The position numbers and the translations under genes were made by a program. Below the pieces are notes generated by a model. That model searched no databases. It saw nothing but the letters and a program-made list of their open reading frames with translations, and was not told where the DNA came from. Positions 42,869-56,000 of a DNA stretch of 64,000 nucleotides are shown here, piece by piece. The DNA lies in assembly GCA_947493005.1 (NCBI GenBank), contig CANLOY010000008.1, positions 144,041 to 208,040 of the forward strand, given 5' to 3'. The first letter of the stretch is position 1. Each line of letters starts with the position of its first letter. Source of the stretch: an uncultured Roseivirga sp. GTDB taxonomy: Bacteria; Bacteroidota; Bacteroidia; Cytophagales; Cyclobacteriaceae.

Positions 42869-45800
42869 ATGCGACCAACATATTTGCTGGGCTTTTTGCT
42901 CATGCTCATAATAACAGCTAGGCTAAGTGCGCAAAGCACAGTGACTACAATCAATGTGTCGACATCTGCGGCACCAGATAACACTACAAATGTTACATCT
43001 CCTAATGACGCCAGCAACTCTATTCTAGACAATACGAATTACAATGTTAACTATGGTGTAGGCAATAATGTGGCGGTTACCTCTTATGTAGTTGGTGGTA
43101 CTACTTACGATCGTTTTTTAGCTCCAGACACCCTAGTTTTAAGAAGAACATCAAGTTCAAGGTTGGTGAATATCTGGTACCAACTTAACCAGATTAATAC
43201 TGCTCCTGCCCCTGACGAAATAGATTTAAATCCACAAATAGTAGCAGAAGCCGATGCCATTTACTTGTCTAATAACCTTAACGCTGGTTACGATAACATA
43301 CTGGTAAATGAAGATGATTTAGCAACTGGTAGTATTGAGGTAGAAACCGAAAGAGTTGATATCATTTGGTATTCAGGAATTCAAACATCGTCTCCAACTA
43401 CTGCCGTATTTCCGATTATTGAAAGAGGTGGAAATGACAATATTGTTGTTGCGCCTATTACCTCCTTAGACTCCAATGGAGACCCAGCATCTTATGGTAC
43501 CGCTATTGGTATTGGTGAAACCGATTGGCCTGGTACAGGGCAAACCTATACTCAATACCTGATTCTTAGAAGAGAAACTGTAGGAGTAGATCCTATTCCT
43601 CTTTTGAACATTGGTTCTCAGGTTGTTCAAGGAATGGCAGTTAGCTTTGATGAAATGGGCATATCGGCTAATCAAAGTATATTTGGCTACTCAATTTTTC
43701 CTGCCGATGTAGCGAGTGGGTACACTTCTGGTACAGACTTAACTTCTGGTGCAATTACAGTTGCAGGTGGTGTTGATTTAACTGATATTTCAACTTTCCC
43801 TACAAATACACTTTCTTCCGACTCTGGTCTTGATTTGGTAGCTGGGGTTTCTGCTGCTGTTGCAAGTGATGACAACCTGATAGAAACAAAAGGCCCGGGA
43901 GGTTACAAAGCGGCACTTTCTACATGGCTAAAGGCAAACGAAGCAGCAGATGTAACTACTTCGACCGAAGGATCAACAGTAACTGATTGGCAAGATCACT
44001 GGACTGGAAACCATGATGCCACTACGGGTGTAGCTGCACCAACTTACAGAAGTACTACAAGTGCTATTAATTTCAATCCAACGGTTGACTTTACGGCAAG
44101 TGCCACCAGCTTGACAATTGCCAATAACACGGATTTCAACACCGCAACATCCTATACTAATAAAGGTATAAACCTTGCCTTCAGAACCAATACTACTGAT
44201 GTAACAGACCGTCAGGTGATTTATGAACAAGGTGGAAATACAAGAGGAATTATAGTTTACATCAGAAGTGGTAATCTACATGTTTCTTCATGGAACAGAA
44301 ATAACGATGGAACTGGTTCTCCTTGGAATAACGGAACTAACATTACTACCGTAAGCACCTCTGTATCAGCCAACACTGAGTACATTGTAACACTTGAGTT
44401 AGCAGGAACAAGTGGAGTATCTGGAACTCTTACTTCTTACTTGAATGGCCAAAGCTTTGGGTCGCTTTCAAGTGTTGGTTTGCTTTTCTCAGATACTGAT
44501 GGAATTGAATTTGGTGGTTCAGATGGAAGTACTCAGTATGATGATGGAACAAATGCAAGTACCAATTCATTTGAAGGTGAAATTTCAGAGCTAATCTACT
44601 GTAATGAACCTACTGCCTTCAGTTCTGCACAGAGACAAAGAATAGAGAGTTATTTGGCCATTAAGTATGGTATTACACTTGATCAGAGTACTCCAATAAA
44701 CTATGTTAATTCAGACGGGACTGTAATTTTTGATGCTACTAATAACGCATCCTTAGGTGGTTACCTTGAGTATAACAATGATATAGCAGGTATAGGGAGA
44801 GATGATGCTTCAGAATTAGATCAACCACAATCTAGAAGTGAGAATACAGGAAGTATAGTAACAATTGATAGAGGAGCAACTATTAGCACAGATGATTCAT
44901 GGTTGATTTGGGGAAATGATGGTGGTACTTTAACAGAAACAACTGCTCTAACAATGCCGGACACCATTGATGCAAGGTTGACAAGAGTTTGGAGAGTGGC
45001 AGAACACAATGAAGTGTTAACTACTTCTGTTTCTTTCGATTTGGCAGGTCTTGGATTAAGTTCAAGTGCCGGTTCATTCAGTTTATTGGTAGCGAGCAAT
45101 TCATCTGGGGGCGACTTCAGCAACGCTACGGTTATTTCCGGTGGTACGTTGGTAGGCGATGTAATCACATTTACCGGTGTTAATTTGGAAGATGGACAGT
45201 ATTTCACACTTGGAACAGATTTCCAAACATGTGCTCCTGGAGGTGTTGAAACCGACTTGGCCCTTTGGTACGAAGCAGATTCCGAAGCTTTTAATACTGG
45301 TACTACGTTAGCAACTGACGGCCAAACCATTGCTTCATGGAATGATCAATCATTGTCAGGAAACAATGGTACTGAAGCCAATGGTGGTGGAACACCACAA
45401 CCACCTACATTCCAAACTAGCGGGTCTAACTTCAACCCTACCATCAGGTTTACAGATCCAGGGTCAAGTGCTTACTCTTTTATTACCAGCGCAAGTAGAC
45501 CTGCACAGGATGATATGACTTTGATCTCTGTGTTTTCTACCACTCAAGCAGATGCAGGTGGAGCACATTGGAATTCTCCGGCCATTCTGGGAGCCGATCA
45601 TAATTCACCCGGAGCTAACTATGCCTTAGGTATTTCAAGTGGTAGAGTTCACGCAAAAATTGAAAATGGAGACGGTTTTGGGGCAAGAAGCACAGGCACT
45701 TTTAACGATGGAGTTACAAGAATAGCTACAGCTACCAGAATAGTCTCAGGAAACACTGTGCTGTATATGAACAGTGAAAGTACAGCAACCGATGCTTCAG

Positions 45801-48800
45801 ATGCAACAAGCCTTACGGGTCCCGATGCCATTGGGGTAGGTAACCATGAAGCATCAAATACAGAAGCACAATTTGCTGGAGATATTTCTGAGGTGATAGT
45901 TTTTGCAGATGATTTGACTTCGGAGGAAAGAAATAGAGTAGAGTCTTATCTAGCCATTAAATATGGCATTACCCGAAATGCTACTGATGATGTAGCTACA
46001 GGCTCCGTTGACGAAAGAGATTTAAGAGATGCCAATGGGAACGTGATCTGGGATTTCACAGATCAGTCTTCTGGCTACAACAATGATATTGCTGGTATAG
46101 GAAGAGATGATGCTCAGTGTTTCCAACAAAGACAATCTTCAAGTATCAATACCGATGGCATAGTTACTCAAGGTTTAGGAACCATAGCTACTGACAACGC
46201 TTCCAATACAAACAATTTCACTGCTGACGGCAGCTTCCAGGTATGGGGTAATGACAACGGTGCAACTGCACAAGCTTCTGCTAATACTGTGGATGTTCCG
46301 GGAATTGTAACTGAGCGTATGACTCGTATCTGGCACGTTCAGGAAACTGGAACAGTTGGCCCTACTACCCTTACTTTTGATATAACAGGACTTGGCTACA
46401 GCACTAACGTAAGTGACTTTAGCCTGATAACATCAAGCAGTTCTACAATGGCTAGCGGTACGGTAACACCAGCTGCTTCTTTAGTGGGCAATATCTTAAC
46501 ATTCACCAATGTAGATTTCAGTGATGGTGACTTCTTTACTATAGGTACTGCAAGAACACAGTGTGGACCTGGAGGTATTACTACCAACCTGGCATTATGG
46601 TTAAAAGCAGATGCAGGAACAAATACAACCACTAACGGAGCTGCAATCTCTTCATGGTCGGATCAAAGTGTTACTGGAAACAATTACTCGCAAGGTACGG
46701 CAAGTAGTCAACCAGTATATAACTCTAACTCCATCAACTTCAACCCTGCTCTTACTTTCGATGGTGCTGATGATATGACTGGAAGTGACAATACTTACAA
46801 TGATGGTATAGCTATCGTCACGATTAATGGTCAGGATAATGGTGCTACAAGCCACATTTTAGACAACGCATCATATTCTTTGAGATACGAACAGTGGAAT
46901 AGCACTGGTAATATTGGATACACCAGATATGGAGTTGCGGATTATAATTCTACTGTTACTACTCCTTTTAATAATCCATCTATTCTTTCTTTCGAAAAAG
47001 CAAGTGCATCATCTTCATACGATATTGAAGAGTTTAACAGTGGTGTAAGATCAGCTGCTTCGCTAAGCGTTGGTTCTACCACAGCACCTATTCCAACAAG
47101 AGATTTAGGAGAATTAGTATTAGGCGATATTCCTGAAGTAATCGTTTATAGCAGCACATTGGGCTCTACAGATGAAGCCAAGGTGAAGACCTACCTTGCT
47201 ATAAAGTACGGAATTCATAAGGAAGGTGTAGATGATGGTACGACAGGCTCAGTAGATGAAAGAGATTATCTTTCCTCAAGTACTACAGCCATTTGGGATT
47301 ATTCTGTAAATACAGGCTATAACAATGACATAGCAGGTATAGGTAGAGATGATAATGGTTGTTTCAATCAAAAGCAATCTTCCAGCGTAAACTCTGATGA
47401 TATCCTGACCATTGGATTGGGAAGTGTTTCAGCCACCAATGCCGAAAATGTCAATGCATTTGCTGACAGTGAAGATTACTTTATCTGGGGTAACGATAAT
47501 GGAGCTACTGCTCAGGCTTCGGCAAACACCGTTGATGTGCCTAATTCTGTAGCTGAAAGAATGACACGTATCTGGAAAGCTCAAGACACTGGAGAAGTTG
47601 GAGAAACAGAATTACAATTTGACCTAACCGGATTAGGTTATAGTGTAGCTGATGCATCAGCATTCTCATTATTAGTTGGTAATACGGCTACAATGGCTGA
47701 TGCCACTGTGATCACTGGAGGAACCTTAAATGGAAATATCCTTTCTTTCACAGGAGTGAACATTACCGATGGGCAGTTCTTTACTATAGGTACGCAAATG
47801 ACTACTTGTGGACCTGGTGGTGTTAATACAGACATTGCACTATGGCTGAGAGCTGATTTAGAAGTTTTCTCTGATGCTGGAACTACAGCTGCTGTAGATG
47901 GCAATAATGCACTACAATGGAATGATCAAAGCTCTCCTGCTGATAACGGTTCTGAAGTGGATTTAGGTGGTGCCGGGCCAATCGAGCCAACTTTCCAAAC
48001 TAGTGAAATGAACTTTAACCCTGTATTGACTTACTCAGACCCTAACTCAAGTAATGCCTCTTATATAGAAACAACAACCAACACCGTTTCCGGAGACATG
48101 ACAATGATCACTGTGTTTGAAACGGGTCAGTCAGACGGAATAGCCAATGATTTCGTTAATTCTCCTGCCTTTATTGGAGCTAGCGAAACAACAGGTACTC
48201 TGGATTACGGCATGGGTATGGAGAATGGTTCAATATGGGTAAATGCCAATACTACAACCACTTTCGATGCTGAAACATCTGGTACATATAACGATATTGA
48301 ACCACACATAGCAACGGCAACCAGAATACAATCCAGTGGAGCGATTACGATCTACGTAGATGGTGCTTCTGCTGCCACAGGTACGGGTAGTACCAGTGCA
48401 TTAACCGATCCTACTTCATTTGGTATTGGAAACCATAGTGATGGAGATCAACAAGCCCAGTATTCTGGTAACATTGCTGAAGTGATTGTTTTCAATGATG
48501 ACCTGACTTCTGACGAAAGGAACAGAGTGGAAACTTATCTGGCTATCAAGTACGGAATTACTATGAATAGTACGGATGATGGGGCTACTGGTTCAGTAGA
48601 CGAAAGAGACTATAGAGCAGGAGATGGTGATGTGATCTGGGACTACAGTGGTAAAACAACTTATACAAATGACATTTTTGGAATTGGACGTGACGACTTG
48701 TCTTGTTTAACTCAAACACAGTCTAAAAGTGAAAATAACGATGCCCTTGTAACATTCAACCTACCAGGTGGATTTAGCACAGATGATTCCTGGTTAGTTT

Positions 48801-49699
48801 CTGGAAATGACAATGCCGCTATCGAGGCTCCAAACAATCAGGAAAGACCTGCTACGATTAACAGTAGATTGAACAGAGAGTGGCAAGTGCAAGAAACAGG
48901 TACAGTGGGATCAATTGAACTTACCTATGACTTATCTACTATTACAGGTACTGCTTCAGGAACCAACAACCTGAACCTGGTTAGACTTATGGTTGACGAT
49001 GATGGAGATTTCTCTAATGGAGGAACTATGCTTATCTCTCCTACTTCAATAGATGGTGGTAATAATACTGTAACCTTTACTGTTGATTTTACAGATGGTC
49101 AGTACTACACCCTGGGATCTATAGAAGAAGATGCATTACCAATTACTTTGATTTCTTTCGAAGCAAAAACTTACAAGAAAGATCAGGTTAAACTGGAATG
49201 GGTAACCGCTTCTGAAGTGAACAACGCTTTCTATACCATTGAAAGAAGTACCGATGGTCAGAATTTTGAAACCGTTGCAAACATTGACGGTGCTGGTAAC
49301 AGCGACAATGTGCTGTTCTATTCTTTCGTAGATGTTAGCCCTCTGAATGGTTTGTCTTTCTATCGATTAAAGCAAACAGACTTCAACGGTGAGTTTGATT
49401 ATTCCGAAATAAGATCGGTGCGTATTGAGAACCAATTTGTTGCATCGTATCAGGCATATCCTAACCCAATCGTCAAAGGAGGCAAACTGCGAATCAAATA
49501 CAACATAGACAGAGACCAAACACTGAGCATGAGCTTTTTGAATACTCGCGGACAAGTTATTCACAGAGAAAATCACAAAGCACTTGTTGCGAAGCAAACA
49601 GTAGAAGTGTCTACCGAAATGTTAGACAAAGGATTGAATTTGATAAGAATTCTTGATGAAAACGGTAACGTTGCTACGCTCAAAGTAATCGTAAAATAG
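42869..49699 (+). CDS. Giant T9SS-type secreted protein B (four LamG-like modules)
   Basis: 2276 residues with a clear signal peptide (MRPTYLLGFLLMLIITARLS, cleaved before Gln). The N-terminal domain (about 25-340) is closely alike in proteins A and C. Four repeats begin near residues 342, 788, 1232 and 1647, the last three with C.PGG. Each carries the YLAIKYGIT, NDIAGIGRDD, WGNDN and TRIW..QETG.VG blocks. Most repeats after the first pair a Cys at C.PGG with one after GRDD, which could form disulfides. The C-terminal linker (LEWVTASEVNNAFYTIERST) and type A sorting domain (YPNPIVKGG, GLNLIRIL, LKVIVK) end the protein. A terminator follows. Role probably adhesion or matrix; no enzyme domain seen. 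Confidence 0.92.
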   Translation: MRPTYLLGFLLMLIITARLSAQSTVTTINVSTSAAPDNTTNVTSPNDASNSILDNTNYNVNYGVGNNVAVTSYVVGGTTYDRFLAPDTLVLRRTSSSRLVNIWYQLNQINTAPAPDEIDLNPQIVAEADAIYLSNNLNAGYDNILVNEDDLATGSIEVETERVDIIWYSGIQTSSPTTAVFPIIERGGNDNIVVAPITSLDSNGDPASYGTAIGIGETDWPGTGQTYTQYLILRRETVGVDPIPLLNIGSQVVQGMAVSFDEMGISANQSIFGYSIFPADVASGYTSGTDLTSGAITVAGGVDLTDISTFPTNTLSSDSGLDLVAGVSAAVASDDNLIETKGPGGYKAALSTWLKANEAADVTTSTEGSTVTDWQDHWTGNHDATTGVAAPTYRSTTSAINFNPTVDFTASATSLTIANNTDFNTATSYTNKGINLAFRTNTTDVTDRQVIYEQGGNTRGIIVYIRSGNLHVSSWNRNNDGTGSPWNNGTNITTVSTSVSANTEYIVTLELAGTSGVSGTLTSYLNGQSFGSLSSVGLLFSDTDGIEFGGSDGSTQYDDGTNASTNSFEGEISELIYCNEPTAFSSAQRQRIESYLAIKYGITLDQSTPINYVNSDGTVIFDATNNASLGGYLEYNNDIAGIGRDDASELDQPQSRSENTGSIVTIDRGATISTDDSWLIWGNDGGTLTETTALTMPDTIDARLTRVWRVAEHNEVLTTSVSFDLAGLGLSSSAGSFSLLVASNSSGGDFSNATVISGGTLVGDVITFTGVNLEDGQYFTLGTDFQTCAPGGVETDLALWYEADSEAFNTGTTLATDGQTIASWNDQSLSGNNGTEANGGGTPQPPTFQTSGSNFNPTIRFTDPGSSAYSFITSASRPAQDDMTLISVFSTTQADAGGAHWNSPAILGADHNSPGANYALGISSGRVHAKIENGDGFGARSTGTFNDGVTRIATATRIVSGNTVLYMNSESTATDASDATSLTGPDAIGVGNHEASNTEAQFAGDISEVIVFADDLTSEERNRVESYLAIKYGITRNATDDVATGSVDERDLRDANGNVIWDFTDQSSGYNNDIAGIGRDDAQCFQQRQSSSINTDGIVTQGLGTIATDNASNTNNFTADGSFQVWGNDNGATAQASANTVDVPGIVTERMTRIWHVQETGTVGPTTLTFDITGLGYSTNVSDFSLITSSSSTMASGTVTPAASLVGNILTFTNVDFSDGDFFTIGTARTQCGPGGITTNLALWLKADAGTNTTTNGAAISSWSDQSVTGNNYSQGTASSQPVYNSNSINFNPALTFDGADDMTGSDNTYNDGIAIVTINGQDNGATSHILDNASYSLRYEQWNSTGNIGYTRYGVADYNSTVTTPFNNPSILSFEKASASSSYDIEEFNSGVRSAASLSVGSTTAPIPTRDLGELVLGDIPEVIVYSSTLGSTDEAKVKTYLAIKYGIHKEGVDDGTTGSVDERDYLSSSTTAIWDYSVNTGYNNDIAGIGRDDNGCFNQKQSSSVNSDDILTIGLGSVSATNAENVNAFADSEDYFIWGNDNGATAQASANTVDVPNSVAERMTRIWKAQDTGEVGETELQFDLTGLGYSVADASAFSLLVGNTATMADATVITGGTLNGNILSFTGVNITDGQFFTIGTQMTTCGPGGVNTDIALWLRADLEVFSDAGTTAAVDGNNALQWNDQSSPADNGSEVDLGGAGPIEPTFQTSEMNFNPVLTYSDPNSSNASYIETTTNTVSGDMTMITVFETGQSDGIANDFVNSPAFIGASETTGTLDYGMGMENGSIWVNANTTTTFDAETSGTYNDIEPHIATATRIQSSGAITIYVDGASAATGTGSTSALTDPTSFGIGNHSDGDQQAQYSGNIAEVIVFNDDLTSDERNRVETYLAIKYGITMNSTDDGATGSVDERDYRAGDGDVIWDYSGKTTYTNDIFGIGRDDLSCLTQTQSKSENNDALVTFNLPGGFSTDDSWLVSGNDNAAIEAPNNQERPATINSRLNREWQVQETGTVGSIELTYDLSTITGTASGTNNLNLVRLMVDDDGDFSNGGTMLISPTSIDGGNNTVTFTVDFTDGQYYTLGSIEEDALPITLISFEAKTYKKDQVKLEWVTASEVNNAFYTIERSTDGQNFETVANIDGAGNSDNVLFYSFVDVSPLNGLSFYRLKQTDFNGEFDYSEIRSVRIENQFVASYQAYPNPIVKGGKLRIKYNIDRDQTLSMSFLNTRGQVIHRENHKALVAKQTVEVSTEMLDKGLNLIRILDENGNVATLKVIVK

Positions 49700-49724
49700 C
49701 CGCTATCCGGGGCAGCTATTTTTT
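49694..49724 (+). terminator. Terminator after giant gene B
   Basis: AAATAGC, which includes the TAG stop, pairs with GCTATTT; GC/GC pairs continue the stem after a mismatch, and six T close it. It partly overlaps the end of the reading frame. Confidence 0.65.
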
Positions 49725-50015
49725 CTAAATTCCAAAAATAGATTTGCACATACTTTTTTGTTATTCACATAACAATACCTAGCATTCATACGCACTTTCT
49801 TTTATTCTCTCGATAAATTAAATTGTTAAAAAATACAATAGTTCATATTTTTCCTTTGATAAAGGACATCAAATTCAACCTTTAACTCTCATAGGTTTTA
49901 GAAAAAATATCGTTTTTGGGCAAAAAATCTAAAAAGTAGGGTATACAAAACGAAATTTGTAGTATACTTAAAGTACAATCAGGCCATTGGTCTGATCCAC
50001 CTAAACATTTGAGCG
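49725..50015. other. Intergenic region between giant genes B and C
   Basis: About 290 A/T-rich bases without a coding frame. TTCCTTTG at 49851 is one base off the -7 consensus, with no -33 at normal spacing. Nothing else supported. Confidence 0.45.
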
Positions 50016-50039
50016 ATTAATACCCGGATTTCCATAGCA

Positions 50040-53000
50040 TTGATATGCTGTGCATTTATGCTTGTTATACACACAAGTTTAAATGCTCAAACTGCTATTT
50101 CCACAATTAACGTATCCACTTCTGCGGGCACCACCACCACCACTTTGGTAACATCGCCAAATGATGCAGGAAACAGCATTCTTGACAATACGCAATACAA
50201 CATCAACTACGGCCAGGGTAATAACGTAGCAGTCACATCTTATGTGGTCTCCGGAATAACCTATGATCGTTTCTTGTCTCCAGATACTTTAGTACTTAAT
50301 CGTAGAACAGCTGGAGACAGGTTGGTCAATATCTGGTATCAGCTCAACCAGATTAATACAGGTCCTAACCCTGACGAAATTGACATTGACCCAAATATTG
50401 TTCCTGAAGCTGATGCCATTTATCAATCAGGCAACCTTAATGCCGGTTATGATAATATTCTTGTGAATGATGATGATTTAGCGTCAGGAAGTATTCAGGT
50501 AGAAACAGAAAGAGTAGATGTCATCTGGTTTTCCGGTATTCAAACATCCGATCCTACAACAGCTGTTTTCCCAGTAATTGAACGAGGAGGTAACGACAAC
50601 ATCTCCATAGCTGCTATTACATCTTTGAATACCGATGGCACACCAGCAACATATGGTACCCTAGTGGGTATCGCATCCTCTGATTGGCCGGGAAGTGGAC
50701 AAACATATTCTCAATACATTATTCTTAGAAGACAAGCCGTAGGAGATGACCCTATTCCGCTAATTGAAATTGGTTCACAAGTAGTACAAGGAGTGGCTGT
50801 AAGTTTTAACGATTTAGGCATTAGCGCCAATCAAAGTGTTTATGGATATTCGCTTTTTGCATCTGATGTAGAAGGTGTGGGAGGGGCCCCTGCCATAGCG
50901 GCAGGGGTTACTTTATCCGATATTTCAACTTTTCCAACCAACACACTTTCTTCTGTTTCTGGTCTTGATCTAGTAGCAGGTGTTTCAGCAGCTGTTGCCA
51001 GCGATGATAACCTAATAGAAACTGTTGGCCCTGGAGGGTATAAAGCCGCATTGGCTACATGGTTAAAAGCTAATGATGGGGCTTTCGTTTCCAATGGAGG
51101 TGCTGCTTCTACAGAAGGTTCAAATGTAGGGTTCTGGGAGGATCAAGCAGTAGGAAACCATGATTTTGTAACACTCGGAACAGCACCTACCTTCCGAAGC
51201 AGTACCAGTAGTATTAACTTCAATCCTACCGTTGACTTCATAAGTGGTGCTGAACGAGGTCTCAGTACACCAAACAATGCAGATTTTAATTTTAAAGCTG
51301 TAAATGATGGCTATACCAATAAAGGGATTAACATTGCTTTTAGGACCAGTTCCACAGATATTACCACCAAACAACAATTATATGAACAAGGAGGAGGGTC
51401 CAATGGGCTTGGCCTATATATAAGGAATGGCAGTATACACATGTCTGTGTGGAACAGAGGTAATCAGGCGCAAGGTAATTGGAATGATGATGGCAGTGGC
51501 GTCCAAACTGTTTCCACAACTTTAGCTACTAATACAGAATATATAGTAACCCTAGAGTTTGCCGGGGATGGTAGTGGTTCAATGGGGGGAAGCATTACAG
51601 GGTACCTTAATGGCCAGCTTATCGGCAGTTTGACCAACCCTTTTGGCCAAGGAATCGGTCTACTCTATAACCACAATGGAGCTATTGGATTAGGGCAACA
51701 CAATGTTGCTTCTGCTTATGACGATGGGTTTGCTGAAGGAGATGACTTCTACGGTGAAATCTCTGAGTTTATCTACTGTAATGAGCCATCAGGCTTCACA
51801 TTGGCGCAAAGGCAAAGAATTGAAAGTTACCTAGCCATTAAATACGGTATCACATTGGATCAATCTACTCCACTCAACTATGTGAACTCTGCCGGAAATA
51901 TCATTTTTGATGCCACTACCAATGCCTCTCTCGGTGGTTACCTGGAATACAACAATGATATAGCAGGTATTGGCAGAGATGATGACTCGGAACTGGACCA
52001 GCCAGCTTCCAGAAGTGAAAACACAGGTAGTGTGGTAACTATTGATAGGGGTTCAACGATAAGTATGGACGATACCTGGTTAATCTGGGGTAATGATGGG
52101 GCTGCACTCACGCAAACATCAGCATTAACTTCACCAGATACAATTGATCAAAGGCTTACAAGAGTTTGGAGAGTGGCTGAAAGAAACGAGGTTCTTACAA
52201 CTTCAGTATCATTCGACATCACAGGCCTAGGGCTAAGCACAAACCAAAATGATTTCAGTTTACTAGTAGCATCCAACAGTTCAAATGCTGATTTTAGTAA
52301 TGCCACAGTAATTACGGGAGGAACATTAGTTGGAAATATATTAACCTTTACCGGTGTAGACTTAGATGATGGACAATACTTTACATTAGGGACAGAGTTT
52401 TTCTTTTGTACTCCAGGAAATTATGATGACGGAGCCATCATGTGGTTAAGGGCTGACCAAGGAGTAACAACTGCTACTGAAGGGGCAAATGTCACAGCCT
52501 GGGAGGATCAAACCTCTGCAGGAAATGATGCAACCAATATCACATCTCCAATCTATAGAGCTACAACAAACCTAATCAATGATAATCCAACTGTTGACTT
52601 TAGCACAGGTACTACAGGAATGGCTCCTCCCACAATTACAGGAATCAATGACGGAGAATCAACTTCAAAGAAATTCACAATCGCTTTCCGCACAGGAAAT
52701 GACATAACTACTAAGCAAGTTATTTATGAGCAAGGAGGAGCAACGAGGGGGCTCAATCTATACATTCAATCAGGTGTCCTTCATTTATCTGGGTGGAATC
52801 AGGCCAGCGATGGAGTAGGTGCTCCATGGAATACAGGAACAATTGCTACAGTAAACACCTCATCAATTGCCATTAATACTACCTATGTAGTCACTTTTGA
52901 CTATGCCGGAAATGATGCTATCACAGGAACTATCACCGGCTATTTAAATGGTGCTAGTTTTGGCACACCACTTTCTAATATAGGAAGACTTTATGGTCAT

Positions 53001-56000
53001 ACTGGCGCAATTGGTTTAGGTGATGAGAATGGTGCCTCTCTCTATGCTGATGGAACTACAAGTGGTGCCAGCTCTTTTGATGGTTTTATTTCAGAGATCA
53101 GTTATTACAACCAACCATCATCCTATTTAAGTACAGATAGAAACCGTATTGAAACAAGTATGGCCATTAAATATGGAGTAACTCTTGATCAGACTTCACC
53201 AACAAGCTACACCCGGTCCGATGGAACTACTATTTGGGATTCAGGAGTAAACGCAACTTACAACAATGATATTGCTGGAATAGGAAGGGATGATAATGCC
53301 TGTTTGGACCAAAAACAATCTCAAAGTGAAAATTCGGGCAGCATAGTACAAATGGGCTTGGGTACCATTGAAGCAAACAATTCCAGTAATACAAACACAT
53401 TCACAGAAGACGGTGATTTCCTTGTATGGGGTAATGATGGGGACTTTGCCGATCAGGCAAATGCTAATACATCTGATTTGCCAAGTGGAGTTACGGAACG
53501 AATGGAGAGAATCTGGAAAGTGGATGATACTGGAAATACAGGTGCTACAACGATTACTTTTGATGTTACAGGTTTAGGCTATGGTACTTCAGCCACAGAT
53601 TTTCAATTGATTGTTTCGAATTCAGCAACAATGGCTTCAGGAACCACAACACCTGCGGCTTCTTATGACGCTGTTACAAACACTGTAACCTTTACAGGAG
53701 TAGATTTAACCGATGGTCAATTCTTTACTCTTGGAACAGCAAGAACAGCATGTGGACCTGGGGGAGTGACCGTTGATCTCTATGTTTGGCTTAGAGCTGA
53801 TCAAGGTACTTCTACAACTACAGATAATACTACATTAAGTACATGGACGGATCAGTCAGGGGGTAATGATGCTACTGCTGACGGTAACCCACCTTTGTTT
53901 AAAGACAACGCTACAGACAACATCAACTTTAACCCAACAATCGACTTTGATGGTGTAGATGATAGACTTACTCTGGGCAATCTTGCCAATATCAAATCCG
54001 GAGCAACAAACGGAGGAGATTATACAGTGGTTGGTGTTGGTATCAGAGAAGATGGGGATTGGAATTTTGTCCTCGGTTCACAAGGAGGAAATGCGAATGA
54101 AGAACTACACTTTGGTTATCGAAACAATGATACTCAGGCATCATTAGCGCACTGGGGGAATGATTTAAATGTAACCACCAATGGCTTTAATAGTCCTCAA
54201 GCTCCATTCATTCTATATGGAGAATATGATGGAGCTACCGGAAGAGTAATTGAGGAGACTCGCGGAGGGAACTATGCCAGGAACACGGATGCTAATTCTA
54301 CTGACATCAGTGGAACGAGGACCAATTTTGTTGGTGATCTTGAAAATACAGGAAATTATAACGGCTTAATACCTGAAGTAATTGTATTTGAAAACGATAT
54401 CTCTGACCTAAGTAAGCAACAAGTCTATACATACATCGCACTTAAGTATGGTATTACTTTAACCAATGACAACAACAATAACGCTAGTACAAACGAGATT
54501 ATCTCTGGAAGCGTAAGAGAAGGTGATTATGTATCATCTGATGGATCGACAATTGTATGGACACACTCTGCAAATACAACTTACCATAATGATGTAGCAG
54601 GTATTGGTCGAGATGATGCTTCCTGCTGGATTCAGAAACAATCAACTGCGGTTGATACTGACGACATACTAACAATAGGGTTAGGCAGTGTAGCTGCATC
54701 TAATGCTGCAAACATAAATAGTTTCGGAGATGACAGAGACTACCTGGTTTGGGGTAATGATAATGGAGCCACTGCTCAGGCATCGGCAAACACAGCAGAT
54801 GTACCTAACTCCATCTCAGAAAGAATGACTCGAGTATGGAAGGTGGAAGATACTGGCATGGTAGGAGAAACAGAATTACAATTTGACCTTACAGGACTAG
54901 GCTATAGTACTAATGCCAGTGACTTCTCGCTCTTAGTTGGTAATACAGCTACAATGGCCGATGCTACCATTATTACTGGAGGGACTTTAATGGGGAATAT
55001 TCTTTCATTTTCAGGAATAGACTTAACCGATGGCCAATTCTTTACTATTGGCACAGGACTTACCACTTGTGGACCTGGAGGTGTAAATACGAATATCGCA
55101 CTTTGGCTAAGAGGAGACATTGAGGTGTTCTCTGATGCAGGGACAACTCCTGCTGTGGATGGAGTAAATGTGGTACAGTGGAATGATCAAAGTTCACCTG
55201 CAAGCAATGGTTCTGAAGTAGACCTTACCGGAGCTAATCCTGTAGAACCAACTTTCGAAACCAATGAATTCAACTTCAATCCAATTTTGAGGTTCTCAGA
55301 CCCTAATTCAAACAACTCATCTTATATAGAGAATGGGTCTAACACTGTTTCTGGTGATATGGCAATGATATCTGTATTCAAAACCGGACAGGCCGATGGA
55401 ACAGCCAATGACTTTGTTAATTCCCCTGCCCTGATTGGTGCCAGTGAAACTACCGGAACACTGGATTATGGAATGGGTATGGAAAACGGTTCAATATGGG
55501 TAAATGCCAATACTACCACCACTTTTGATGCGGAAACTTCTGGAACTTACAATGACAATGTTGTCCATATTGCCTTATCTACCAGAGTACAATCAAGTGG
55601 AGCAATCGCCATTTTTGTTGATTCTGAATCCGTAGCTACTGGCACAGGTAGTACCAGCGCACTTACCGACCCAACATCTTTTGGTATCGGAAATCATAGT
55701 GATGGGGACGTTCAAGCGCAATTTGCAGGCGACATTGCTGAGTCTATCGTGTTCTCACAAACATTAACTTCAGATGAAAGAAACCGAGTTGAATCTTATC
55801 TGGCCATAAAATATGGTATCACTCTTAACTCAGCTGATGATGGAGCTACAGGGGCTGTTGATGAAAGGGATTATCGTGCAGGTGATGGCGGTGTAGTCTG
55901 GGATCATTCTGATAAAACAACTTACACCAACGACATCTTTGGAATAGGAAGAGATGATTTATCATGTCTGAATCAAACTCAATCGAAAAGTGAAAACAGC

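Noticed and set aside
44821..45330. A 169-codon minus-strand frame inside giant gene B, and similar ones in A and C
   Set aside because: They recur at the same place in each repeat because the sense codons are conserved; the Val/Pro/Ser-rich product is not protein-like.
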